Below, piece after piece: positions 24,181 to 33,625 of a stretch of DNA of 64,000 nucleotides (its first letter is position 1; the number at the start of each line of letters is the position of its first letter). The notes under the pieces are model-generated. The model was not told the DNA's origin. It saw only the letters and a program-made list of their open reading frames with translations, and did no database searches. Source of the DNA: Sphingorhabdus_B arenilitoris (GTDB lineage: Bacteria > Pseudomonadota > Alphaproteobacteria > Sphingomonadales > Sphingomonadaceae); NCBI RefSeq assembly GCF_042651485.1, contig NZ_JBHSDH010000013.1, forward strand, positions 62,001 to 126,000. Direction: 5' to 3'. The translations under genes and the position numbers were made by a program.

Positions 24181-25209
24181 ATGACGCAGACTGATCCTGA
24201 TACCGCTTGGAATGCTGTGCTGCGCCGTGACCGGCAGTTTGACGGGCAATTTGTCACTGGCGTGCTCACTACCGGCATTTATTGCAGGCCAAGCTGCGCC
24301 GCGCGGCATCCAGCGCGTGCCAATGTGCGCTTCTTCGCTCATGGAGCGGCGGCGCGCGCGGCGGGTCTGCGGCCTTGCAAACGGTGCCTGCCCGATGATG
24401 TGGCGCGCGACGAAGCCGCGGTCAGGCGGGCAGCCGGCTTATTGGGGATGGATCAACCCCCAACCTTAACCGCGCTGGCGCAAATGGTTGGCTATGCGCC
24501 GCATCATTTTCACCGGTTATTTAAGCGGCATATAGGCGTAACACCAGCTGCCTATGCTCGGGCGCTGCGCTCTTCACGTGCTCAAAAGGCATTGGACAGC
24601 AGTGCCACCGTGACCGGTGCTATATATGATGCTGGCTATTCGGCGCCCAGCCGATTTTACGCCGACGCAAAAGGGAGATTGGGCATGACGCCAAGCGCTT
24701 GGAAAAATGGCGGGAAAGATGTGGTGATAAGATACGCGGTTGCAGAAACGTCGCTGGGCTCGATGCTTGTCGCAGCGACGGATAAGGGGATATGCAGATT
24801 GTCCTTTGGCGAGGATGAAGAAGAACTGCGCCGCCGTTTCCCCAATGCGGCAATCGAAGTAGGCGGGGCGGCGATGGATAGCTTGGTAAAGGATGCCGTT
24901 GCGGCCGCGGAAAATCCGCGCGCTATGCCCGATATACCAATTGACGTTGCGGGCACCGCATTTCAGGAGGCTGTGTGGCAGGAACTGCGCCGTATTCCAC
25001 CCGGTGAGACGCGCAGCTATGCCGAAATTGCTGCGGCGGTTGGAAACCCCAAAGCCGTTCGTGCGGCGGGCAGCGCCAATGGTGCAAATAATGTCGCGGT
25101 GCTAATCCCGTGCCACCGGGTCATCCGCAGCGACGGATCGCCGGGCGGCTATGCCTATGGCTTGGATATAAAGAATGAGCTACTGCGCCGAGAAAGACAG
25201 GAGGGATAA
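24181..25209 (+). CDS. ada: Bifunctional transcriptional regulator / O6-methylguanine-DNA methyltransferase Ada
   Basis: Repairs alkylated DNA and activates its own regulon. The N-terminal zinc domain has Cys35 (methyl-phosphotriester acceptor), Cys39, Cys66 and Cys69. An AraC-type helix-turn-helix follows (LTALAQMVGYAPHHFHRLFK, about residues 98-117). The C-terminal methyltransferase has the active Cys311 in LIPCHRVIRSDG. All acceptor residues are intact; 342 residues. I found no convincing Ada box upstream. The TAA overlaps the ATG of the next gene (TAATG), indicating co-translation. Confidence 0.95.
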   Translation: MTQTDPDTAWNAVLRRDRQFDGQFVTGVLTTGIYCRPSCAARHPARANVRFFAHGAAARAAGLRPCKRCLPDDVARDEAAVRRAAGLLGMDQPPTLTALAQMVGYAPHHFHRLFKRHIGVTPAAYARALRSSRAQKALDSSATVTGAIYDAGYSAPSRFYADAKGRLGMTPSAWKNGGKDVVIRYAVAETSLGSMLVAATDKGICRLSFGEDEEELRRRFPNAAIEVGGAAMDSLVKDAVAAAENPRAMPDIPIDVAGTAFQEAVWQELRRIPPGETRSYAEIAAAVGNPKAVRAAGSANGANNVAVLIPCHRVIRSDGSPGGYAYGLDIKNELLRRERQEG

Positions 25210-26117
25210 TGGACGAGGCAGAGCAACCGGCGGTAATTCGCATCTTAAACCATATCATTGCTCATCCTGCATTTTTGATGGTTTTTGGAATTATGACGAT
25301 CTGGTTGTCGGTCGGGCTAACCGCTTCGGTTTTTTTCGCGCTCAATCCATCGCCAGCGCAGACAGAGGGTTTTGAAAGCGGGCTGGGCGTTGCCGTCGCA
25401 TTGGTTAGCGCGATGGCTTATTTGCTATTCGTCCTTTTTGTGGAACGAAAACCGCTGACAGATTTTGAGGCGGAGGGGGCCTTGCGCGAATGGGCATGGG
25501 GCCTTGCCATTGGCGCAGGCGCGATGACCGCGATTATTGCAGTGATCGCCGCTTTTGGCGGCTATTCGGTGACGGGCAGCAACGGCCTATGGGTGGTGGT
25601 TCCGTTATTCGGCATGGCGATGCAATCGGGAATAATGGAGGAAATATTGTTTCGCGGCATTTTATTTCGCTTTGCCGAACAATGGCTGGGCAGCATATTC
25701 GCTCTATTCATTTCGGCGTTGCTATTCGGCCTCGTTCATCTCGGCAATCCCAATGCCAGCCTGTTTGCCGGATTGGCGATCGCGATAGAAGCAGGCATAT
25801 TGCTTGGCGCTGTTTACATGATTACGCGCCGTTTATGGGCGGTGATCGGCTTGCATATGGCGTGGAATGTTACCCAAGGCGGTATATTTGGTATCAAAGT
25901 ATCCGGCACCGATATTCCCGGATTTTTAATCAGCAAAACGGACGGACCGGCGCTGCTCACCGGCGGCGCATTTGGCGCTGAGGCGTCATTGCCTGCGCTG
26001 ATTATCGCAACTGCGCTCGGATTATATTTCTTGCGTAAAGCATGGCAGCAGGGCGAATTTGTACATCCAAGCTGGCACCGGTTCAAAACGGGTGCAGCCG
26101 CGCCGAATGCCGCATGA
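25209..26117 (+). CDS. CPBP family intramembrane metalloprotease
   Basis: A 302-residue membrane protein with about eight hydrophobic segments. The CPBP (CAAX protease and bacteriocin-processing, Abi) motifs are present in order: EEILFRGILFRF (motif 1, paired Glu), FGLVHLGNPNASLF (motif 2 His) and LHMAWNVTQG (motif 3 His and Asn). Such proteases cleave peptides within the membrane; the target is unknown. It is coupled to ada by a one-base overlap, so alkylation damage may raise its expression, which is inference. Confidence 0.88.
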   Translation: MDEAEQPAVIRILNHIIAHPAFLMVFGIMTIWLSVGLTASVFFALNPSPAQTEGFESGLGVAVALVSAMAYLLFVLFVERKPLTDFEAEGALREWAWGLAIGAGAMTAIIAVIAAFGGYSVTGSNGLWVVVPLFGMAMQSGIMEEILFRGILFRFAEQWLGSIFALFISALLFGLVHLGNPNASLFAGLAIAIEAGILLGAVYMITRRLWAVIGLHMAWNVTQGGIFGIKVSGTDIPGFLISKTDGPALLTGGAFGAEASLPALIIATALGLYFLRKAWQQGEFVHPSWHRFKTGAAAPNAA

Positions 26118-26496
26118 GGCCAGTTTTGTCGGTGTAGGACGGCTCATGACGAATAGCTTCAAATAGCGACGAATTGGTTTTTTTTAACTGTCTAACCCTA
26201 AACGGGCTTGCGACCTTGCAGTGGTTAATGCTGGTGCGAAAAAAATACAGAGGGCCGTTGCATCTCGATGAAGTAGGGCCGCATTTTCAGTCCGAAAATC
26301 GCTCCAAAAAACTGTAAACAAATAGTTGCGCCAATGTCTCATAGAGGGACGCGGTCATTTTTTGCGGCGAAATACAGTTAATACTAACAAGTTGTTCACC
26401 TTTTTTCATCATATGAGTGGGTAATCTGTGACCAATGCCTGCGCTGCGTGACTGCGAGCGGGGCAATTTGGGGGCGCGTTGATGAAGGAAGAAAAA
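26118..26496. other. Intergenic region upstream of the XrtA exopolysaccharide locus
   Basis: About 380 bases without a supportable gene. It is more AT-rich than its flanks, with an eight-T run near 26180 and a six-T run near 26360. The promoter of the long downstream operon most likely lies here, but I see no clear -35/-10 pair, operator, tRNA or terminator. Confidence 0.5.
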
Positions 26497-27138
26497 ATGA
26501 ATAATGCTCTGAAAACCAAAGCGATACTGGGCGTGAGCGCGGCTGCACTTGCGCTGTCGGGCTGCTCTGGCTTTGGCGGCAATAACCTGCCCGAAGCACC
26601 AGTAACGGCATCGCAGGTTCAGCGCGGGAGTGAGGAATATCTGATCGGGCCGCTCGATACGTTGACGATTTTTGTTTGGCGCAATCCTGAACTTGGCGCA
26701 AAAGTGCAAGTGCGTCCCGATGGCCGCATCACCACCCCGCTGATTACCGATATGCCCGCAGCGGGCAAAACATCGACGATGCTTGCGCAGGATATTAAAC
26801 TGCAATTATCGCAATTTATCAACGAACCGATCGTGTCAGTGATCGTCAATGATTTCCAAGGCGGAAGCCAGAATATCCGGATATTGGGCGCGACCGAAAA
26901 ACCGGCCAGCATCCCATATCGCGCCAATATTACCGTGCTTGACGCGATCATCGCGGTCGGAGGCCTATCCGAATTTGCATCGGGCAACCGGGCCCGCCTG
27001 ATCCGTGTTAACCGCGCCACAGGGCGGCAGCAGGAATATGCGCTGCGTCTTGGTGACCTGCTGAAGCGCGGGGACAGCCGGGCCAATGTGCAACTGCAAC
27101 CCGGCGACGTCATCATCATCCCCGAAAGCGCCTTTTGA
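26497..27138 (+). CDS. XrtA-system exopolysaccharide export lipoprotein (Wza-like)
   Basis: Outer-membrane polysaccharide export protein, 213 residues. The signal peptide ends in the lipobox LSGC (Cys about residue 23). A polysaccharide-export domain begins at YLIGPLDTLTIFVWRNPEL, and a SLBB-like segment follows (RILGATEKPASIPYRANITVLDAI, broken here as RILGATEKPASIPY). The C-terminus LQPGDVIIIPESAF is typical. ATG at 26497 has GGAAG upstream; an ATG six codons earlier lacks this. First gene of the locus. Confidence 0.9.
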   Translation: MNNALKTKAILGVSAAALALSGCSGFGGNNLPEAPVTASQVQRGSEEYLIGPLDTLTIFVWRNPELGAKVQVRPDGRITTPLITDMPAAGKTSTMLAQDIKLQLSQFINEPIVSVIVNDFQGGSQNIRILGATEKPASIPYRANITVLDAIIAVGGLSEFASGNRARLIRVNRATGRQQEYALRLGDLLKRGDSRANVQLQPGDVIIIPESAF

Positions 27139-27191
27139 GCGAGCGATGATAGCGATGACCCACATAAACGACGGAAAGATAAGAAGCTGAT

Positions 27192-28724
27192 ATGACAGGT
27201 CTTTATGATGAAATCCGGATTGCGATCCATAGTGTCTGGAACAGGCGCTGGCTCGCTTTGGCTATTGCCTGGGGCTTTTGCCTGCTGGGTTGGCTTGGCG
27301 TGGCGATGATCCCCAACAGCTATGAATCAGAAGCGCGGGTTCAGGTGCAGACGCAGGAATTTCTGTCAAATAAAGTGGGCATTTCGGCCAATGACCGGGC
27401 GCGGAATATCCAACAGTTGGAACAAACGCTGACCTCCTCGACCAATTTGGAAAAGGTCATTCGCGGCACAGAGCTGGGACAAACAGTGGTATCAGACCGC
27501 GAAATGGCGGGCAAGGTTGAAGGGTTGCGGGCCAAGATTGAGGTTAAATCTGAACAGGATAATTTCTTTGCCATCACGGTAAAGCAATCGAGCCCTAAAC
27601 TGGCGCGCGATGTGGTGCAGAAACTGATTGATGTTGCAGAGGAAGACAGCATTGCGGGTGACCGGAAAGAAACCGGACAAACGCTGCGTTTCCTCGAAAA
27701 ACAAATTCAGGACCGTCAGGTTGCATTGCAGGAAGCCGAAGCCAAGCGGGTGGAATTTGAAACCAAAAACCTTGGTCTGTTGCCCGGCATCGGTTCGGTG
27801 TCGCAGCGTCTGGCCTCGGCCCGTGCAGAAATTACACAAATCGATTCGCAGCTGGTGCAAGCACGCAGCGCTTTGGCGGCGTTAAACAGCCAGCTTGCGG
27901 GAACTCCGCAAAGCTTGTCGACGCCATCTTTTGGCGGCGGCGGCGCCAGTGCCAGTCCATCGCAAGTGGCGCTGTCGCAGGCTTTGGCCGATTTGGGTGC
28001 GATGCGAGCACGCGGCTTAACCGATAACCACCCAGACGTAATTGCGCAAAAAAATCAGGTTGCGAACTTGCGGGCACAAGCAAAAGCATCGCCAAGCACA
28101 GGCGGCGGTAGCGGATCGTTTAGCACGCCGAATCCAGCTTATTCTTCTTTGCAAAGCTTGCGGGCGGAACGTCAAGCGTCCGCCACGGCGCTGGCTTCGC
28201 GCAAAGCGGCGTTGGAGGGCGAGATTTCGCAGCTGACATCACAGCAAACCGCTGAACCCGGCGTTGCTGCCGAAATGACACGGATCAACCGGGATTATGA
28301 TGTCCTGAAAAAACAATATGATGATTTGGTGGCGGAGCGTAACAATGTGGCGCTGCGCGGTGATGTGGAAACGCAAACCGATGCGGTTCAGTTCCGGGTG
28401 ATCAACCGGCCGACCCTGTCCAGCGTCCCTGCCGCGCCCAACCGGCCATTATTGCTGGCGATGGTGCTGTTTGCCGGGATTGGCGCAGGTGCAGGCGCGG
28501 CTTTTGCATTGGGCCATTTGCAGACAAGCTTCCCCACGGCAGCAAAGCTGGAGCGGGCAAGCGGCTTGCCCGTCATCGGATCAATTTCGCAAATGTTGAG
28601 CAGCGAAGCCCGCGAAGAACGGCGGCGTAAGCTTAAACTATTTTACACAGGTTCGTTCGCACTGGTTGGCGTTTTTGCGCTGCTGCTGGTCGCCGAATTT
28701 GTTCAGCGCGGCATCACGGCGTGA
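27192..28724 (+). CDS. XrtA-system polysaccharide chain-length determinant (Wzz/GumC-like)
   Basis: A 510-residue polysaccharide co-polymerase of the inner membrane. One transmembrane segment near residues 19-37 and another near 418-437 bracket a long periplasmic coiled-coil region (about residues 160-375, rich in Ala, Gln and Arg). A third hydrophobic stretch is at about 487-505. A low-complexity Gly/Ser insert lies at about residues 245-255. It works with the tyrosine kinase that follows to set polymer length. Confidence 0.9.
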   Translation: MTGLYDEIRIAIHSVWNRRWLALAIAWGFCLLGWLGVAMIPNSYESEARVQVQTQEFLSNKVGISANDRARNIQQLEQTLTSSTNLEKVIRGTELGQTVVSDREMAGKVEGLRAKIEVKSEQDNFFAITVKQSSPKLARDVVQKLIDVAEEDSIAGDRKETGQTLRFLEKQIQDRQVALQEAEAKRVEFETKNLGLLPGIGSVSQRLASARAEITQIDSQLVQARSALAALNSQLAGTPQSLSTPSFGGGGASASPSQVALSQALADLGAMRARGLTDNHPDVIAQKNQVANLRAQAKASPSTGGGSGSFSTPNPAYSSLQSLRAERQASATALASRKAALEGEISQLTSQQTAEPGVAAEMTRINRDYDVLKKQYDDLVAERNNVALRGDVETQTDAVQFRVINRPTLSSVPAAPNRPLLLAMVLFAGIGAGAGAAFALGHLQTSFPTAAKLERASGLPVIGSISQMLSSEAREERRRKLKLFYTGSFALVGVFALLLVAEFVQRGITA

Positions 28725-28737
28725 GAAGGGCAAAGAT

Positions 28738-29763
28738 ATGAACAAGCATAGCTCCATCAAATCATCCGGCTCGCTGCTCGAACGTGCCTCTGAATTATAC
28801 GGCTTTGGCGATGCCTTGCGCGGCGGCGCACCGATGGCACCGCCAGCCGCCGAACCTGCCTCACCGGATAGCTCGGTAACAGGCGGTTCAGTGCCCGGAC
28901 CAGTGCCGGGTCCGGCGCCCCAAGCCAGCCCCGTTGCCGAGATCGCTCCGCTTGCTGCTGCGCCTACCCCGGTGCAGGCCGCAACCCCGCCCGCTTATTC
29001 CAGCCGGTCCAACCGGCCGCAGCAAAGCACCCGTTTTGCCAAGATTGACCGGCAATTGTTGACCGATGGCAATTTTATTGACCCGACTGGCCCAGTGACT
29101 GGATTGTCGGAAGAATTTCGGATTGTGAAACGGCAGCTGCTGCTCGCGGCGCGCGGCGGAAAAGGATATGAGCCTGTTGAACATGGCGAACGGATATTGG
29201 TCTGTTCGGCGCATCCAAATGAGGGTAAAACCTATTGTTCGATCAATTTGGCGCTGTCCATGGCCTCGGAAAAGGACAACCGCGTCCTGCTCGTTGATGC
29301 CGATTTTGCCAAGCCGAGCATATTGGCGACGCTGGGAATTGACCATAGTCCGGGATTGATGGACGCGTTGGCCGATCCCAACAGCAATGCCGAAAGCTTC
29401 GTTATTGAAACAGATATAGCAGGACTGTCGGTTCTGCCTGCGGGGGCGCAAACCAATCAGGATACCGAGTATCTGGCGGCATCACGGACAGCTGAGATCA
29501 TCGATGATCTGACCCGTAATGATCCCAGCCGGATAATCATTTTCGATTCGCCCCCCGCATTGGCGGCATCGCCGGCCTCTGTGCTTGCACTTCATGTTGG
29601 TCAGTGTTTGGTAGTGGTGAATGCGGATGAAACCACAGACAGTGCCCTGCGCGATGCGCTTAGTCTGCTCAGCGGCTGCGACCATGTTCAGCTGCTTTTG
29701 AACCGCGCAAAATTCTCTCCCACAGGCCGAAAATTCGGCAATTATTATGGATATGGAGCATGA
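28738..29763 (+). CDS. XrtA-associated tyrosine autokinase
   Basis: A bacterial tyrosine kinase (BY-kinase) of 341 residues. After a Pro/Ala-rich N-terminal linker (about residues 28-95) come Walker A in SAHPNEGKTYCSINLAL, Walker A' in LLVDADFAKPSIL and Walker B in IIIFDSPPALAA. The tail ends with Tyr residues (NYYGYGA), a short tyrosine cluster that may be autophosphorylated. ATG at 28738 is preferred: GAGAAGGG lies upstream and the preceding gene ends 13 bases earlier. The stop overlaps the next start (ATGA). Confidence 0.92.
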   Translation: MNKHSSIKSSGSLLERASELYGFGDALRGGAPMAPPAAEPASPDSSVTGGSVPGPVPGPAPQASPVAEIAPLAAAPTPVQAATPPAYSSRSNRPQQSTRFAKIDRQLLTDGNFIDPTGPVTGLSEEFRIVKRQLLLAARGGKGYEPVEHGERILVCSAHPNEGKTYCSINLALSMASEKDNRVLLVDADFAKPSILATLGIDHSPGLMDALADPNSNAESFVIETDIAGLSVLPAGAQTNQDTEYLAASRTAEIIDDLTRNDPSRIIIFDSPPALAASPASVLALHVGQCLVVVNADETTDSALRDALSLLSGCDHVQLLLNRAKFSPTGRKFGNYYGYGA

Positions 29764-31502
29764 TCATGCACAACCGGACTTCCAGCAAGAAGATATTAAT
29801 CACCCTTTTGGGTAGCGCGGCATTTATGTTGCCGCAGGCTGCTTTGGCGCAGCAATTGGCACCTGAATGGTCGCCGTTGGATGACAGCGGCCCCGTTTAT
29901 GGCAGCGCAGGAAGCGACGAGGTGCCCGCTGCTGAAGAAGAAAAAAGCTCTCGCCGCAGCGGCGCGCGAAAAGGACCGCGCGTTGATGTAACCCCATATC
30001 TGGAGGTGCAGCAGGTTGCACTGACCAGTTTCCGGGACGGCAGCAATGATGTGCTGACCTATACTACGGTTGCCGCCGGCGTTGATGCATCCATATCAAC
30101 GCGCCGCGCCGAGGCGCAGGTTAATGTGCGTTATGAACGGTTGATCGCTTATGACAATGGAGTGGATGACCAAAATCTCGTATCCGGCCTTGCGCGCGGT
30201 TCGGTGCTGGTCGCGCCTGGTTTGAGCCTAGAGGCAGGGGCCATTGCAACCCGCAGCCGGATTGACGGACGCGGCGCATCGCCCACCAATTTGGTTGGCA
30301 ATCCAGATAACGTCTCGCAAGTCTATTCGGTTTATGCCGGCCCCACATTTGCGACCAATGTTGGCGGTTTGTCGGTCAATGCTGCTTACCGTGCGGGCTA
30401 TACCAAATTTGAAAGCAAGGATGTTGACCTTCCGCCCGGCCAGGAACCGTTCAGCACATTTGACGACAGTGTCAGCCACCTAGCCACTGCATCTGTTGGG
30501 ATGCAGCCCGGTGAATTGCCGATCGGTTGGGCGATCAGCGGCGCATATGAGCGTGAGGATGCCGGACAGCTGGATAACCGCTATGAAGGCAAATATGTAC
30601 GCGGCGACGTGACCGTGCCTGTTGCCGCCGGTCTCGCCGTGATTGGCGGTATCGGATATGAAGATATTGAGATTAGCGAACGTGACGCGCTGCGGGATGC
30701 GGCGGGTGATCCAGTGGTCGATGATAATGGCCGCTTTGTGACGGACCCTGCTTCGCCGCGATTGGTTGCGTATCAGGAAGACGGGCTGATCTGGGACGTG
30801 GGCCTTGCCTGGCGTCCAAGCAGCCGGACTTCGGTTAGCGCTTATTATGGGCAACGCTATGGCGGCGATACTTTCGGTGCCAATTTGACTTATCAACCGA
30901 ATAACAACTTTGCGGTGAACGTGGCGGTTTATGACCAGGTCACGGGCTTTGGCAGCTTGTTGAACGATAGCTTGGCGGCGTTGCCGACCAGTTTCCGGGT
31001 CGCGCGCAACCCATTGTCCGGCGACATCGGCGGCTGTGCATTCGGCGGGGCAGGTGGTTTCTGCTTCAACGATGCCCTGCAAAGCGCCAACAGCGCATCG
31101 TTCCGCAATCGCGGCGTGACGGCGGCATTGGCTTCCAATCTTTCGGGATGGGATGTCGGCGTCGCGGCAGGTTACAGCAACCGCCGTTATCTGGCATCTG
31201 CCGTCGGGGCCCGTGCGGAACTGTCCGGATTGGTTGACGAGAACTATTTCGCGCTCGCATCTTTGGGTCGGAATATTGATGAGCGCTCACGCTTTGATAC
31301 CAGCGTTTATGCGACCTATTTTGACCCCGGATTTACAGGGGCACCTGATGTTCTGGGGCTGGGCGCAAACGCGGCTTATTACCGCGAGATTGTTCGCGGC
31401 CTGTCGGCAACCGCAGCGGTTGGCCTCGATAGTTTCCGTCAGGAAGATTTTGACAGCGATTTGACCGCCTCTGCTTTGCTGGGGCTGCGCTACAGCTTCT
31501 AA
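29760..31502 (+). CDS. XrtA-locus outer-membrane beta-barrel protein
   Basis: A 580-residue protein with a signal peptide (cleaved near ALAQQ), a basic segment (SRRSGARKGPRVD, about residues 63-75), then alternating amphipathic strands to a final aromatic residue (ALLGLRYSF), the usual end of an outer-membrane barrel. Position and features match the outer-membrane proteins of XrtA loci (TIGR03016-like/BBP2-type), thought to form the exit pore with the export lipoprotein. The exact family assignment is inferred. ATG at 29760 overlaps the kinase stop. Confidence 0.8.
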   Translation: MIMHNRTSSKKILITLLGSAAFMLPQAALAQQLAPEWSPLDDSGPVYGSAGSDEVPAAEEEKSSRRSGARKGPRVDVTPYLEVQQVALTSFRDGSNDVLTYTTVAAGVDASISTRRAEAQVNVRYERLIAYDNGVDDQNLVSGLARGSVLVAPGLSLEAGAIATRSRIDGRGASPTNLVGNPDNVSQVYSVYAGPTFATNVGGLSVNAAYRAGYTKFESKDVDLPPGQEPFSTFDDSVSHLATASVGMQPGELPIGWAISGAYEREDAGQLDNRYEGKYVRGDVTVPVAAGLAVIGGIGYEDIEISERDALRDAAGDPVVDDNGRFVTDPASPRLVAYQEDGLIWDVGLAWRPSSRTSVSAYYGQRYGGDTFGANLTYQPNNNFAVNVAVYDQVTGFGSLLNDSLAALPTSFRVARNPLSGDIGGCAFGGAGGFCFNDALQSANSASFRNRGVTAALASNLSGWDVGVAAGYSNRRYLASAVGARAELSGLVDENYFALASLGRNIDERSRFDTSVYATYFDPGFTGAPDVLGLGANAAYYREIVRGLSATAAVGLDSFRQEDFDSDLTASALLGLRYSF

Positions 31503-31538
31503 TGCTGAGCAGATGAATTTGGATCGGAGAAAGACAAT

Positions 31539-32738
31539 ATGTACGACCAATTTTACGGACTGAACGGACGGCCATTTCAGCTGACGCCTGATCCGCAATA
31601 TTATTTTGAAAGCGGAACGCACCGCAAGGCATTGTCCTATCTGGGCTATGGCCTTGCGCAAGGCGAAGGCTTCATTGTCATTACGGGCGAAGTAGGCGCG
31701 GGTAAATCGACGCTGGTGGCGCATTTGATGCAGAGCATCGATAAATCGCGCCTCAGCGCCGCGACGATTGTGACCAGCCATTTGGATGGCAAAGATATGG
31801 TGCAAATGGCCGCTGAAAGCTTTGGCATCTCTTCGCATGGCAAAGATAAGGCCGAGATGCTGAAAGCCATTGAAAGCTATTTGCATGGTGAAGCGCGTTC
31901 CGGCCGCCGTTGTTTGCTTGTGGTGGACGAAGCGCAGAATTTGTCCATCGATGCCGTTGAAGAGCTGCGTATGCTGTCCAATTTCCAATTGGGGTCGCAG
32001 GCGCTGTTGCAAATTTTCCTTTTGGGACAGCCTGAATTTCGGGATCTGGTTCAAAATTCGGACGCATTGGAACAGCTGCGCCAACGCATCATCGCCACGC
32101 ATCATCTCGACGCGATGGAGGCTGACGAGGTTGAACCCTATATCATCCACCGCCTGACCCGTGCTGGATGGAATGGCAATCCCCAATTTGGCAGCGATGC
32201 TTTCACCGCGCTCTATGCTGAAACTGGCGGCGTCCCGCGCAAGTTGAATATGTTGATGAGCCGGGTGATGTTAATGGGCGCGGTCGAACAATTGCATCAT
32301 ATTGACGGCGCTCTGGTGAAAGCGGTGGTCGCAGATATGGCTGGCAAACCATTTGAATATACGGCCCCGCCGTCGGCAAAAGCCCCCGCTGCGCCGGTAG
32401 TGCCCGAAGCGCAAATAGCGCCTGAGCCGGAAACAGAAACCGAACCGCTGCCTGCTTATACTGCCGAAGCCGCAGAAGAGTTGGTGCTGGATAACGCTGC
32501 GCCCGCTCAACCTGACGGGCAAGCTGAAACTCGGCTCGCCGATAATGAGGACGAAGATGTTGCAGCAGTAGCCGCGCTTGAAGCCAATCCCGAACTGATT
32601 GCCCGTTTGGCAACCTTGGAACAGCGAGTGAGCGAGCAGGAAGATGCGCTGCGCCATGTGCTGTCCATGATGATTGATTGGATGGACCGTGAAACTTCGC
32701 TAGAAAGCAAGCTGCGTCAGGCAAACCGCGCCGCGTAA
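31539..32738 (+). CDS. XrtA-associated ATPase (ExeA/GspA-like AAA+)
   Basis: A 399-residue AAA+ ATPase of the TIGR03015 type. YGLNGRPFQLTPDPQYYFES opens the family; Walker A is TGEVGAGKSTLVAHLM and Walker B is CLLVVDEAQNLS. The arginine-finger region is RLTRAGWNG. After residue 275 comes an acidic Pro/Ala/Glu-rich linker and a C-terminal predicted coiled coil (LATLEQRVSEQEDALRHVLS). The role in EPS export is known from context only. Confidence 0.9.
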   Translation: MYDQFYGLNGRPFQLTPDPQYYFESGTHRKALSYLGYGLAQGEGFIVITGEVGAGKSTLVAHLMQSIDKSRLSAATIVTSHLDGKDMVQMAAESFGISSHGKDKAEMLKAIESYLHGEARSGRRCLLVVDEAQNLSIDAVEELRMLSNFQLGSQALLQIFLLGQPEFRDLVQNSDALEQLRQRIIATHHLDAMEADEVEPYIIHRLTRAGWNGNPQFGSDAFTALYAETGGVPRKLNMLMSRVMLMGAVEQLHHIDGALVKAVVADMAGKPFEYTAPPSAKAPAAPVVPEAQIAPEPETETEPLPAYTAEAAEELVLDNAAPAQPDGQAETRLADNEDEDVAAVAALEANPELIARLATLEQRVSEQEDALRHVLSMMIDWMDRETSLESKLRQANRAA

Positions 32739-32764
32739 CATTGCAATGAAAGGACGTTTAGCCC

Positions 32765-33625
32765 GTGCGAAACGCGCTTTCCGTAGATGTCGAAGACTGG
32801 TTCCAAGTAGGTGCATTTGAAACCGTAATCAAACGCAGCGACTGGGACAGCCTAGAGTGCCGCGCTGAGCGGAATACCGACGGGGTGCTGGCATTATTTG
32901 ATGATGCCGGAGTGAAGGCGACCTTCTTTACTCTTGGCTGGGTGGCCGAGCGTTATCCGGCATTGATGCGGCGTATTGTCGAGGCGGGGCATGAAATTGC
33001 CAGCCATGGCTATGCCCATGACCGGGTCTTTAATTTTACCCCGGATCAATTTGCCGCCGATATTGATAAAGCGCGCAAGATTATTGAGGATACAAGCGGC
33101 GCGGCTGTTACGGGATACCGCGCGCCTAGCTTCTCAATCGATAAACGCACGCCTTGGGCACATGAAATATTGGCTGAAAAAGGCTATTATTATTCCTCCA
33201 GCGTGGCGCCGGTGAAGCATGATCATTATGGCTGGGCCGAAGCGCCGCGTTTCGCCTTTCATCCGGTGGCAGGTTCGGATTTCCTTGAGATTCCGGTCAC
33301 TACGGCGCAATTAGGGCCCAAACGGCTGGCGGCTGGTGGCGGCGGGTTTTTTCGGCTTTTGCCTTATCAATTTTCGCGCTGGGCCATTCGTCAGGTGAAT
33401 TTGGAGGAAGGCCGCCCCGCGATCATCTATTTCCACCCATGGGAAATTGACCCCGATCAACCCCGCGTTGCCAATGCACCGGTAAAATCGAAATTGCGGC
33501 ATTATACAAAACTCGACAAAATGGCGGGAAAGCTGGCGCGGCTCGCCCGTGAATTTGAATGGGAAAGGCTCGATGCGATTGCGATGCGGGAGCAGCAACG
33601 GCTATTGGAAAAGGCAGCCGCATGA
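32765..33625 (+). CDS. XrtA-system polysaccharide deacetylase
   Basis: A 286-residue NodB-fold deacetylase (TIGR03006-type, with a DUF3473 C-terminus). NALSVDVEDWFQVGAFE carries the catalytic Asp pair, and HEIASHGYAHDRVFNF carries the zinc His pair (HxxxH). GYRAPSFSIDKRTPWAHEIL is the MT3 motif. Start is GTG at 32765. It would deacetylate N-acetyl sugars of the exported polymer. Stop and next start overlap (ATGA at 33622). Confidence 0.92.
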   Translation: MRNALSVDVEDWFQVGAFETVIKRSDWDSLECRAERNTDGVLALFDDAGVKATFFTLGWVAERYPALMRRIVEAGHEIASHGYAHDRVFNFTPDQFAADIDKARKIIEDTSGAAVTGYRAPSFSIDKRTPWAHEILAEKGYYYSSSVAPVKHDHYGWAEAPRFAFHPVAGSDFLEIPVTTAQLGPKRLAAGGGGFFRLLPYQFSRWAIRQVNLEEGRPAIIYFHPWEIDPDQPRVANAPVKSKLRHYTKLDKMAGKLARLAREFEWERLDAIAMREQQRLLEKAAA

